From assembly GCA_003290165.1 (NCBI GenBank), contig QNQO01005884.1:186001-250000 (forward strand): a stretch of DNA of 64,000 nucleotides, given 5' to 3'. Positions within the stretch are counted from its first letter, which is position 1. Each line of letters starts with the position of its first letter. Of the stretch, positions 35,203 to 45,914 are shown piece by piece. The notes below the pieces were generated by a model. The model saw nothing but the letters and a program-made list of their open reading frames with translations, had not been told where the DNA came from and searched no databases. The stretch is from Berberis thunbergii (Eukaryota > Streptophyta > Magnoliopsida > Ranunculales > Berberidaceae). The position numbers and the translations under genes are program-made.

Positions 35203-37563
35203 GGGGTCTCTGTGAGGGTACGAAGGCCTACTGATTACAACCCTTCACTGGCTGCAGCTCTTGGACCCAGCCAACCAAATCCTCTTCTCAACTTAGCTGC
35301 TGTAGGTCTCACTCCAGGGTAAGATATATAAATATATTTGTATACGAAAATATGTCTGCCCGTACACACACACCTCATGTTGCTTAGTCATGGATAGGAA
35401 AATGAATCATTCTTTATATTTTGTAGATCGGAATATTGAGTTGTTGAGTGAATAATCAATACTAAATTTGGATGGATCTTTCTAAGACTGAAACTTTACG
35501 CAAAATGCACATGTAATAACAGACATTTCATATATCCATGTAAAAATACGTGCTATTTACTCATTTCTTCAAGAAAGATAACCACCAATGCACAAAAAAC
35601 TTCAATAATTCACCATATATTTTACAGTCTAATTAAATACTGGTGTCCAAGCTAATGAATAAGGGAAGTAATTTCTGTTGATGGAATATTCAACATACCC
35701 GCATGCTAGAGCGGATACACACAGGGTTCCATTTCACAAATGTATAATCTCATGGCTAAAGTTTTTATGAGTTAGTCTGGTTTGTATTCTTCTTCTTAGC
35801 CTTGTGAGCTTTTGATTGAGTTTGTTATCAAAGAATATGCCAGTTTGTTTTGCTGGTCAAAGAAAAGAAAACAAGCATGCTAATTTCACCATTGAGTTGA
35901 TGTTGTTCATACTCTCTGTTTGATATTTAACATTGCTTTGGTTTGAATCATCTAAGTCGAGATTGCTTAAATTGTGGTGGTGCACTGTTCCTAATGGTTT
36001 AACGAAATATGTGTTTGATATGGCTATTATGTTAAATACTAGCTGATCTAGATTTGTTTGTTTCAGTGCTACCGGAGGAGTAGAGGGACCAGACCGTGTT
36101 TTTGTTGGTGGATTGCCATACTATTTCTCGGAGGCACAGATAAAGGAGCTACTAGAGTCCTTTGGGTATATAACTTGAACTTATAGCCTCATGATGTATA
36201 AGATTGTATGTACTCTAGAAATTTTCTTTCCAATTTGTTATGGAATTTTTTTTTTGTTCCTTGGACTTGCAATTTATTTTGGTTCGGATGGCTTTGTAAG
36301 CATCTCTAGATACACCGTGATTTTTTTTTATCCCATTACAACGCTTCGGGCTGTTTATTAATGTCCAACGGTCTTAACAAATGTCGTTGATCTTTTTTCA
36401 GACCTTTGAGTGGATTTGATCTGGTTAAGGACAGGGACACAGGGAACTCGAAAGGTTATGGTTTCTGCGTGTATCAGGTTTGTAACTATGGCAATCAGGG
36501 TTAGTCCCCTGTTCCAGTATTTTGATTTATGGTTTCGCTTCTATTTTTGCACTTGAGCATCATTTTGGTTATTTGTTCATAGTGCAATCGGTAGTCTTGT
36601 TTATTTTCACATGTTCTATAATCGTTTTGCAAGAAGTCAATGATGTGTTCTATAAATTAAGGTTGCTATCAGAAAAAAAATAAAAATAAAATAAAAAATC
36701 GTAGCCCACTGTTGTTTGTGACATCTAATATACTTTGTGAATATCAGGATTCAGCAGTGACAGATGTAGCTTGTGCTGCTCTTAATGGTCTTAAAATGGG
36801 TGTTAAAACTAGTACTTTAACTGTTCGTCAAGCCACTGCCAGGTTTGTGTATTTTCATTAATAATTAAATTCTCTGGAAATGCAGCACATTCAAGTTTAC
36901 TTTTAGGATGTCAGTGGTATATGTAAATAAAATTTTTCTTAGTGGCTATTTAAACCGTTACAATTAATTCTTCGCATTATTTATTTATTAGCATGGGTGG
37001 TAAATCCATTCATTTACGAAACTATTAGCTCAACACATATTTATTGCCCTTTACAGCAATGGGCCAACAAAAGACCAGAAAACCATATTGCAACAGGCAC
37101 AATAGCATATAGCTATGCAGGTATATCCAATACCTCCTATTGACTATTATTGTGTTTTACCATCTATAGAAAGTTCTTGGTAGCATGAGGCACAATTGCT
37201 CTGATACCATCTAAAAATTGACACCTCAATAGACACTTAGAGTACTCCTTGATCTTCTTTTTTCTTCTATTGAAATGTGACTTTAACTGATTCTTTATTC
37301 ACACCTTTTATCATTTTTCTTGGCCTTGTCTGTGGTCTTCTGTTGATTAATCCTGCAGTATGTATCATATTATCTTTAACCTTGTACGATTCTACATTTC
37401 ATCACACTTTTTGTCATTATTTTTTACTCGCAATCAATACTTATATGGGTTTGGTCTAGCTGCAGAAAATGGTTATGCAGGCTAATGGCGCAAGCTTTCC
37501 TGGAGTTGGAATGGAAAATGCATCGCCAGTAGAGTTTCCAACAAAAGTTGTGTGCCTTACTGA
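35203..37563 (+). pseudogene. U2AF65: U2AF large subunit (U2AF65) six-exon genomic fragment
   Basis: U2AF65 binds the polypyrimidine tract in 3' splice site choice. Exons, all with AG/GT ends: 35,203-35,318 (GVSVRVRRPTDYNPSLAAAL), 36,067-36,165 (GPDRVFVGGLPYYFSEAQI, the RNP2 of RRM2), 36,402-36,477 (DRDTGNSKGYGFCVYQ, RNP1), 36,748-36,842 (AVTDVACAALNGLKMG), 37,057-37,120 (PTKDQKTILQQAQ), 37,466-37,563 (KMVMQANGASFPG, then EFPTKVVCLTE). RRM2 is nearly complete; the RS domain, RRM1 start and the UHM are missing. Defects: a CAG-to-TAG stop in the fifth exon (QAQ-stop-HIA) and an extra residue group in the fourth (KTSTLTVRQ). Retained introns show that DNA, not mRNA, was captured. Confidence 0.95.
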
Positions 37564-38602
37564 GGTATAATTTCTGGTTTTTTTTTCCCAGCGTGCATTT
37601 TGTATTGCCCTTTTAGAACCGCACAATGTGAGACCATTTTGGAAGAAATCGATAAGAATTGCAGTGGTTTTATTTATTTATTTATTCGTATGGTTTTCAA
37701 CTAAGGGTATGTTTGGTTGGCCATTTTCCGTGGAAAATGGAACCCAATTCCCATATCAAGTGGTTTTCCGCTGTTTATAATTGTGTATTTAACAACATGA
37801 AAAGAATTTTGCATGTGCTTAGTTTTCCCATCTCTCATGGGAATCTGAATCTTTAGTCCCCCCCTCGGAAACGAATTTCACAGAAACGGTTTCCATTCTC
37901 AAGTCTATTTTCCATCCTACATAACTTTCTCTACAAAGCTTGGATTTTGATTATGCTTGTTGCTAACAATTTCTACGCACATGGAGGATCAATGGATACA
38001 AACTTTTTGGGAGCAAATTTTAATTTAAGTATGTTCTTGACAATTTTGGCATACATGTCAATTCCCATACCCTATGCCTGTGCTTCAATGACATGATGTA
38101 AATTTGTAAGCAGTTTATGTAGTCTAATGAAACTTTTTGTTGTCTTATGTATGACTTTGCGAATACTAGCATTAAACACAACTATGTTTATATGTAATTT
38201 TATTTACAATACATAAATTTGATGTGTATCTTACTATATATGCTAGGCATATGATTTGATACGCTTATAAATAAAAAATTGATGCTCACAACGAGACACG
38301 ACTTGACAACCTTGCTCCCCAATTTATTTGTTGTCAATTCAGTGTGATCCAATAATAATAATGGTGTTTGTGGTTTGACTTGATGTTGGTACAAAAAATA
38401 ACTATAGAAGGTCACGTGATGCAACTTCTTGTGATCAATGGCCCCATAAATACCGACTATTGTTGCACACAAGTGAAGTTACTAATTGATTTTGATCTCT
38501 CTCTATTTATATAATGTTTGATCGCTCTCTATTTATATAATGTGTATTTTCTTTATTCATCGGGTTTTTCAAGCATCACTAGTTTCTTTGTAATCAATAC
38601 AG
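37564..38602. other. No gene recognised
   Basis: AT-rich spacer between the U2AF65 and TMEM185-like pieces. It contains a duplicated TGATC-CTCTCTATTTATATAATGT word at 38,491-38,543. Confidence 0.5.
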
Positions 38603-39288
38603 GTGATGTAGGAGCACTCGGATGGTGGGATTTATTTATAAATTTTGGGTATGTTTCATGTGTTTTTAAGCTTATTCTACCATGGTGGGGTTCACTTTCT
38701 GTAAGTTATTGGTTGCTAAATTTGATATTTCTGTGCAGAATTGCTCAGTGCTTCGCGTTTCTTGTTTGCACGAAGTGGTCTAACCCTGTGATTCATAGAA
38801 ATACTCACAGCAGAGAAGCTAGTTCATCATCTACTACTATCAGGTATCTTGACCGGAATAGTGGTCTAGTAGTTTCTGCAGGGGAGGAACCACTGCAGGA
38901 TAGAATATGTGGTCTTCACGATATTGGGGGCCACATAATGAAAATTCCACTTGTTGGTCTTTCAAATCTTGCTCTGTATGCTTTTGGAGGTATTGTCAGC
39001 CATGAAGTTCTTTGCAGATTTTATAATGTTGGCTGCATTACTTCTCAGTATATACTCACTGGTAGTCAGTTTCAAACTTCAGGGAACGCCTCCATACGCT
39101 AGACATGTCCCAATTCCATTTCTTTTCTCTCGACTTTTTCTACTTCAAGGGGCTGGGGTGTTGTTTGCAGTTTCAAGATTGGTTGAAAAAATTGTTCTCT
39201 TACTTCGTAGTGGAACTGCTACGGGAAGATATCTGGCAATCTCTTCAAGAGCTCGTGATTGCTTTGGGTTCTTGCATCATGGTTCAAG
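38603..39288 (+). pseudogene. TMEM185/fragile-X-F-associated-like membrane protein fragment
   Basis: Exon 38,603-38,648 (GDVGALGWWDLFINFG), then from 38,739 (IAQCFAFLVCTKWSNPVIHR, REASSSSTTIRYLD, CGLHDIGGHIMKIPLV), with an extra G near 38,953 shifting to VFQILLCMLLE, a GT at about 38,985, an acceptor at about 39,082, and GTPPYARHVPIPFLF, LFLLQGAGVLFAVSRLVEKI, LLLRSGTATGRY, DCFGFLHHGSR to a GT at 39,289. Plant proteins of this family pair this membrane region with a C-terminal RING finger, which is not present here. The function in the cell is poorly known. Confidence 0.85.
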
Positions 39289-39339
39289 GTATATTGATTA
39301 GTAGTTTAAAGTCAGATCTGATGCTAGTGGGTTGCTTAC

Positions 39340-39588
39340 ATGTTAGAAACATATTTAAGGGAAGGTGAAGGTGATAAACACTTGTATAAACAAGAGATTG
39401 ATAATCAAACCACCAAGCCAAGCTTGCATTGGGGGTATTTGAGTTACTCAAGAGAAGGGATCGAAATAGCCATTCCTTCTTCACAGATTTCACTGGGACA
39501 TGTTAAACTCCAGCAAGGGGTTTTTGATGCAGGAAAGAAGATGGCTTTGGTGGGTTTGTTCCAGGCTGAAGAATTTTCGGCATATTGA
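39340..39588 (+). other. Unidentified 82-codon open frame
   Basis: An uninterrupted frame (MLETYLREGEGDKHLYKQEI, SLHWGYLSYSREGIEIAIP, FDAGKKMALVGLFQAEEF) directly after the TMEM185-like piece. Its composition is protein-like and it lies inside the gene-carrying element, so it may be another captured exon. I do not recognise it. Confidence 0.4.
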
Positions 39589-39959
39589 GTCTATTCCAAA
39601 GAGATGTTAGCTTTGGTAGGTTTTAGAACTGAATGGTTCTCAGAAACCTTGGCTGAATGAATGGTTTGAGGATTTGGAAAAATTGGGAAGTTATTGATGG
39701 ATGTGGGACTGAGGTGTAGAGCGTGGGTCTTAAAACCACGGTCTCCTCTTCTAAAGGAGGCCATACTCCAATCCAAGGAGCAGAACAGCCCTGAGATGTT
39801 GAAACTTAGTTTCCCCGCTTTGGTTCAAAATGTAAAACTTGGGGCTTGAAACTTGGAGCAGCTGGTCAAGGACAACCTTCCTGAATTCGGTATTTTCTTT
39901 TAGGTCCTAACTCTCCTTTCAGTTAAAAATAAAATTCCGCCATCCTCGAGCATTTACAT

Positions 39960-40765
39960 CAACTGTCATCTCCACGATATTGCTCCAAACATAATTTATT
40001 CGTTTTGTAAAGTCTCTGGACTATCTGGGACTAAAGAAACAGCTCAAAGCCAGGTCTTAGTTGGAATTGGTTTACTTGCTGCATCAACTGTCATGCTATT
40101 GACAGTACTCTGGGGATCTTGTGTCGTTGTTGGCAAGACTGATCTTCAGGATTCTACTCAGATAGATTTGGAGGACATCAAAAAATTCAGTTTAACTGGT
40201 AAGTCTTCTACAATCATATAGGTCACTATTGTTCTTGAGGCATATCCCTTCCGTGTAATAATTTGGTTATGATTTCGTTGCTGTCATGCTTAAATCTTTC
40301 ATAACCTGGAAGCTCAAATCTTACTTCCATGTTTGTCGCGTGCCCAACTCTGGGAGAGATCTCTATCTCCAAGTTTTTTCATAAATCGGTGAAAAATGAT
40401 GCACAGCTAACACAACAAACGTGATGCTTTTAGAATGTGAATAGGTAGGGCTTTTGAGTGAGTGCATCAATATATCATTAAGTTTGTTAGGCTCTTAAGT
40501 CATACTTGGATTTGAATAAACTATTTGATTTAATTAATAATCACACAAAAGGAAATAATAACAACAAAACGATAATAATAAATTAATTGGTGTATTAGTC
40601 TTTGTTAAGGATTTTGAAGAAAGCTTCTGTTATGGGAAATTTGATTTATTTACCAATCCTTTGTTTTATGCAGGGTCTGGTGTCAGTGTAGATATTTGGA
40701 CTAGCTATTCTGCAAGGATCATGACTTTATCAATCATCCCATTTGTCATTGTTCAATTATCATAA
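39960..40765 (+). pseudogene. NCL: Na+/Ca2+ exchanger-like (NCL) two-exon fragment
   Basis: NCL is a membrane cation exchanger with EF hands. First exon, to 40,198: VSGLSGTKETAQSQVLVGIG, LLAASTVMLLTVLWGSCVVV, GKTDLQDSTQIDLED, KKFSLTG. Second exon from 40,674: GSGVSVDIWTSYSARIMTLS, IIPFVIVQLS, then a stop. Plant NCLs have the same order, with QVL-GMGLLAGSTVMLLT and SLTGSGVSTD-WTSYAARIM. The residues before VSGLSG are scrambled, marking the left junction near 39,990. The EF-hand and second exchanger repeat are absent. Confidence 0.92.
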
Positions 40766-41207
40766 CTTTTCTAGAGGAGAAGGGGATGATCATCTCTTGG
40801 TTGACACAAAAACCTTGGTTTTACTTTGATAGGTTGGGTTGGGAATGTGAGAGAGGTTACAAATGTGGCTCGACAAATGTTTTCACTAAAAAATTGAACT
40901 GTAGAAAACAATATTATTGAGTGATAGACATAATACTATATACTACTGAACACTGAACAAAGAGCTTAATTTTAATATGTAGTATGCAAATATTTCTAAA
41001 ATATTGATGTGCTTATGTTCCAAAATAAACTACGTTTGCTCCTCGAGTAAAAGACATACTATTCATTCTGCTTGGTTCAATCTGTACTGATAATAATTTT
41101 GCTCTAGTTCTTATTGCTGCTTGAACTATGCATTCATCCATGGTTTTGTTTCTTTGTCAATTATTTTCAACTCTCCTTTGAGTGCTTTTGTTATCTTTGT
41201 GAAACAG

Positions 41208-41967
41208 GTTAAACAACTATTAGTGGACGATCCAGGGAATTCTGAATATGCCGACATGGAAAAAAGAGCTTGTAGAGGTGAGCTGAATTTGAAGTTGCTC
41301 CCGTTTTGTGCATTGATCAATTCACTTATTTGTCTACCTGTCTAATGGTTTTTTCCTGATGTGTGCGGAAAATATTTGAAAGTTCTAGGATCTTTAGAAA
41401 ATAAAGTGATACCGAGTCTTCAGTAGATGTGTGTTTGTTATTCTAGATTGCTCTCTTTTCTTTTTCATATTTTTCTTTTTCTCCCTCTTTTCAAGAAATC
41501 ATTATGTTGTTCAAACAGGGCAGCATGAATGGATGTCTCGTGGAGTTTTTTTGTGTTTTATTTACCTTAAAAGGTGAGGATGGTGTTTATATTAAAGGAG
41601 TCTTGTACAGGCAATCTGGAAAGGAATGTTCTTTGAAGAATAAGAAAGAAAAAAGAAAAATCTATATGTGAAAAATCACCGCTTTGTCAAGATGCCCATC
41701 ACTTGTATCTTGGTTCTTGTGCAGGTGTTGTACCGTCATGGCCTGCATGCTTGCCTCTTCTGATTTCAGATGTTAATGCTCAGATTCTAAGTTCACATTT
41801 CAAATTGATGTTTGGTCCTTATATGTGTTATGGCTTTTCTAGTTTATATATTTGTTACATTACCGGGATGTAGGTAATTGGGTTGATGGAGGAACTTTTA
41901 GCGACTGCAAAGCAAAGTGAGATTTCTGGAGTGAATATTGGAACAAGTGCTGGGAACACCCCTGATG
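41208..41967 (+). pseudogene. SPF30: SMN-related splicing factor SPF30-like two-exon fragment
   Basis: SPF30 is a Tudor-domain spliceosome assembly factor. Exon 41,208-41,277 reads VKQLLVDDPGNSEYADMEK then RACR; exon 41,874-41,967 reads VIGLMEELLATAKQSEISGV then NIGTSAGNTPD. In the plant protein these are the N-terminal coiled-coil region (VRQLL-DDPGNSEY-DMEKEL-EVI-LTEELLATAKQ-EIS). The Tudor domain is absent. Splice ends are intact, but the end of the first exon has diverged. Confidence 0.88.
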
Positions 41968-42499
41968 GTACCTCTCGATATGCAACGTTAATTTTTTTTT
42001 AGTAATATCTGAATTATATTTTTATATTATTTTCTTTTGTCATTAAGCTGGACGAAGTGAATAGGAATCATGACCATATTCATAAGCTTCTTACAATATA
42101 TTGCAAGATCTCAGGTTCCATTAAAAGCATGAAATAAATATTATAATTCTTACAATGCATTAAACTTTATTTTTATCATGGTTATATTTTAATCTGTTTT
42201 TGTTTATGGTCTGTAGGGGCTGTTCAAAGCATGAAATAAATAGTATAATTTTTGGTTAATACAATGCCGCGAGTATGCGTCGAGATTCCTACATGCATTT
42301 CAGTATACATAATGTTTGTGCTGCAATGCAGTATAATGCATGTATTACTCCATCATATTATATATAGAAGAATTGGCATTAAAGCAAAATTTTTATATAT
42401 AACAACTGTAAAACATCATAAAATAATATAAGTAATTTAACTAAACACAGTTTCATATTATCACCCTCATCTCTTTTGTGCATGAATAGAATGCAGGCT
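41968..42499. other. No gene recognised
   Basis: AT-rich spacer. The word CATGAAATAAATA-TATAATT occurs at 42,129 and 42,233. Confidence 0.5.
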
Positions 42500-42800
42500 G
42501 CTAACACAAGTGTTGTTACTAAAGGGAGCAGGTTGCTATATGTTGCTGAGTGTTATGTTGTTACATGTAATGTTGTTTAGAAAGGATTTCTGTTAGATTA
42601 GTTGTCAATAAATGTAGTACTATAAATAAGAGAGCATAAGAGAGAAAAAGGGATTCATTTGATTTGTAAGAAAATTGTGCACTTGAGCATTTGTTCTATA
42701 GGAGATTAGCTATCTCGAATTAGCTTTCTTATTGAATACAATCCATTCCATTTACTGTCATTAATCCAGAATTACAATTACAAGTTCTTCAGTCTGTAAT
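42500..42800 (+). promoter_or_regulatory. LTR-like or promoter-like block
   Basis: TGTTAGATTAGTTGTC at 42,591 is followed by ACTATAAATAAGAGAG (TATA-type) and then a leader-like AAGAGAGAAAAAGGGATTC and TTCTTATTGAATACAATCC. This resembles a short Ty1/copia LTR, but I could not fix the ends or a target duplication. Confidence 0.35.
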
Positions 42801-42844
42801 TTCTCTTCATTGCCTGTATTGCATCACTGTCAGTAGAACTGCAT

Positions 42845-43273
42845 TGGCTTAACACCGTGACCAAAAAAAAATAAAAAAATTCCACGGCTTAAAACCGTGG
42901 CTAATTATTGCAACGGCTAAAAATCGTGGCTACCTTGCCACGGCTTATTACCGTGGCTAGTACTGGCCACGGCTTAAAACAGTTGCTAAAACTATTGCAA
43001 CGGCTTAGAACCGTGGCCATGACTTGCAACGGTTTTAAGCCGTGGCTACTCCTGGCCACGGCTTAGAACCGTGGCTAAGATTGTTGCAACGGTTTATAAC
43101 CGTGGCTAAATCACCAACAGTCCTCGAGATAAAACCGTTGCTAATATTTTTGCCACGGTTTTTAGCTGTTACTGGGGATTTAACGACGCCTCTACAGCCC
43201 ACGACTCTAAGCCGTGACAATGGGTTACCCCCACGGTTTAAAACCGTTGCTAATGGGTATTTTTGGTGTACTG
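42845..43273 (+). repeat. Subterminal palindrome array, 3' end (type R)
   Basis: About fourteen units such as CCACGGCTTAAAACCGTGG and GCAACGGTTTATAACCGTGG precede the TIR. The outer 100 bp (GACGCCTCTACAGCCCACG, GGGTTACCCCCACGG, GCTAATGGGTATTTTTGG) match the 3' ends at 25,498 and, inverted, 57,075. Confidence 0.9.
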
Positions 43274-43553
43274 AGTTGTGTTTGAATTTTTTTTATTTAC
43301 GATTAAATCGCTTATACACCACTTGGTTTTTGAATGCATGTTATACCTCTCCACATTAATATTTTGCCTTAATTTCTTGAAGAGCGTGCTTGGTATTCAG
43401 TCCGTGCAAGTTATTATTAGCTTTGATTGTGTATCTATACGCATTGCATAAATTCCTATATCCATACGTCTAAAACTCTCTTGGTGCAAACCAACATTCT
43501 CGAAATACTGTATGACATGATCCTTGACCTGATAAGTGACACTTTTTTGCAGT

Positions 43554-43945
43554 GCCCAACTGGAACAAAAAGAAGAGGATGACCAGGCGGTCTTAACAAA
43601 GTATGTTGTGTTTCACCTGAACTTCAGGCCATCGTTGGCGAACCAGCTTTGCCCAGGACCCAGGTCATTTATTCCTTTTAATTAAATAATATCTGCTTTC
43701 CAGATATTTATGTTTGACGTTCTTTATAATCAGCAATTTTTTATATTGGAGAATGAGGACCCTAAAAGCATTGTTATGTTTGTATCAGATTGTGAAGCAT
43801 TTGTGGCATACATAAGGAAAAACAATCTGCAAGATCAAAGCAATAAGAGAAAGATAATTTGCGATGAGCCCCTGCTCTTGATGTTTGGGACTGACTGTAC
43901 AGACATGTTCAAGATGAACAAGCTACTAGCTAAACATATCATATT
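43554..43945 (+). pseudogene. SWIB/MDM2-domain protein (UAF30-like) fragment
   Basis: First exon to about 43,663: RRG, a stop, then PGGLNKVCCVSPELQAIVG, EPALPRTQ. Second exon, from about 43,805: AYIRKNNLQDQSNKRKIICD, GTDCTDMFKMNKLLAKHI. Plant SWIB-domain chromatin proteins have the run KRRGGPGGLNKVC-VSPELQ-IVG, AYIRKNNLQDP-NKRKIICDD and TDMFKMNKLLAKHI. The residues between the two blocks do not match, so the intron-exon edge is damaged. It lies right of the complete CACTA element, outside its ends. Confidence 0.9.
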
Positions 43946-44307
43946 TTGGTGGAATTATTTATATGTTTTTACCTTTTATGTATATTCAACATTGAGTTCA
44001 GCACATGTTCGTTTAATCTACTGCAGATTTTGTAAGTGAAATAATTGACAGAGGTACATGGGGGATAGTTGCTGAAATTCAAGGAAACAATTGCATTGTA
44101 AGTGAAAACTCGACACTTCTTATCGGATTCCAATTTAAATGCAAGCAATAATTTTAAAGTCTAGCTCACATTTTTCATAAAATACCATGCGAATCATGGA
44201 GTGACTACTATGAAACCTTGTAGTTTGAATTGTAAAGTTTTGTGAATATTGGTGAATTAGTTATTATAGTTCTGTTTCTATCGCTCATTTCGGTTATTTT
44301 CTGGCAG

Positions 44308-44392
44308 TGTGTTACGACCATGGGGATGGAACTTACAAGGGTGGCACTTGTTGATGTCAAAGGACATGCACTACATTGTCCTTTTTCTCTAG
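44308..44392 (+). pseudogene. DEDDh RNA exonuclease (SDN/REXO-like) exon fragment
   Basis: After the acceptor TTTCTGGCAG the frame reads CVTTMGMELTRVALVDVKGH. Small-RNA-degrading and REXO-type exonucleases have DCEMC-T--G-ELTRV-LVD--G in motif I; the DCEM part, with the catalytic Asp and Glu, would be in a previous exon that is absent. The match is short, so the family call is tentative. Confidence 0.5.
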
Positions 44393-44833
44393 TGAGTGTT
44401 TGTACAAAATTTAGTATGCAAAAATCTCAGAAAGTTGGTATCACAGGACACAATTAGGGACCTAGCAAGGTTATAGATAAATCTGGTTCTGTGTTTACTG
44501 TTTAGGATGTTTTGGCTGGCTTTGTGTGTACTGTTTTTAGATGTTTTGGTTGTTTGTTCAAGTCTTTCTGCAAAAATATCGTCTTTTGTCATAGACCCTT
44601 CTCACACAATCCATGTTCATTCAAATTATTCCCTTAAGACAATTCAAAGACAATAGATATGGTAGTAGAGTTATTGTTGATGTTATTATAACGCTAAATG
44701 TTCAATATTTAGAGTTGATAAATAGCATGTCTTCCTCTGTTGTTTTTCAGTTATCTGATAATCCACTGTTGGTTTAATATAAATAAAATTGACAATGCTA
44801 AATGTGCTCTTCAGGGTGTCTGTTATTTACTGA

Positions 44834-45067
<234 letters not shown>

Positions 45068-45457
45068 TAGATTTACTTCACAGCTCTATTTGAAGTACAA
45101 ATCCATATTTCAAGAGCTACCCACTGTTCGTATCGTATACAGTATGAAATAATATTTTCTCTAGGGCATGTGTTTATGGCTATCATACCTGCATTTGTTA
45201 TTAGGTTTTCCATTTTAAAAAACCAGTCTTAAGAGTTTATTGAATGACCTGCAAATGATTCTTATTTGGTTTTCAGATGAATAAATTGAATGCAGAGACG
45301 GAGAAAGCCATTTTTGATGCTATTTTAGAAGGCCATCTTGATTTCACTAGCGAACCTTGGCCTTCTACGTCAAAGTCTGCCAAGGATCTCATCAAGAGGA
45401 TGCTAACATGATCACACTTTTTTTTCAGTTAGAAACATGAAAATGAATCAGTCTATA

Positions 45458-45467
45458 GCCTCTGTAC
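45458..45467 (+). repeat. LINE target-site duplication, left copy (right copy 52,750-52,759)
   Basis: GCCTCTGTAC lies directly before the LINE 5' end and again directly after its poly(A) tail. An A before both copies may extend it to 11 bp. It fixes the insertion limits. Confidence 0.9.
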
Positions 45468-45914
45468 ACAGCCGCCGCCTCTCTTTCAGGCCGACGAGTT
45501 GCTGGGCGGTTGCTTTCCTTGACGATTTGCTTTCTTGGATGGTTGGTTTCAAGGTCGTTTTGATTCCTGGACTGCTTGCTTACTGAAGCTTTGCTTGATT
45601 TCCTGGACAGAGAGTTGCTAAAACGACATGTTTCCTAGTCGTTCCTGGATTGCTGTTTCCTGAACGATCCTGGATTGCTTTCCTGGTCTCTCCTGAACGT
45701 TCCTGATTCCTGGACGGCGAGTTGGATTTGTTTCCTTCTCGCTCCTGGACTGTTTCACGCTCCTGTTCACAGAGTTGCTAAATCAGTTTGACAATCACTC
45801 CTGGACTTTGAGTGGATTCCTGGATTATTAACCATCAAGGGCTGGCTGGGTTTTTTCTCATCACTTCATCCAGGGAGTGGTCTAGTCCGATAGTGGAGGC
45901 GGATAGGTTTCCTC

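Larger units (their letters stand above)
32107..43273 (+). mobile_element. Complete gene-carrying (Pack-type) CACTA element
   Basis: Left end CACTACACCAAAAA (32,107-32,120), right end TTTTTGGTGTACTG (43,260-43,273): inverted repeats with one mismatch (TAGTG became TACTG). AGT flanks both sides (32,104-32,106 and 43,274-43,276), the 3-bp target duplication expected for CACTA transposons. Both ends have arrays of the palindromic unit. No transposase is present. Between the ends lie plus-strand pieces of a nucleotide-sugar transporter, U2AF65, a TMEM185-like protein, NCL and SPF30, with introns, so they were taken from genomic DNA and not from mRNA. It would depend on a transposase from another element. 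Confidence 0.92.

Noticed and set aside
42500..42800. A complete solo copia LTR
   Set aside because: TGTTAG start and a TATA box are suggestive, but no convincing CA end or 5-bp duplication was found; listed only as LTR-like.
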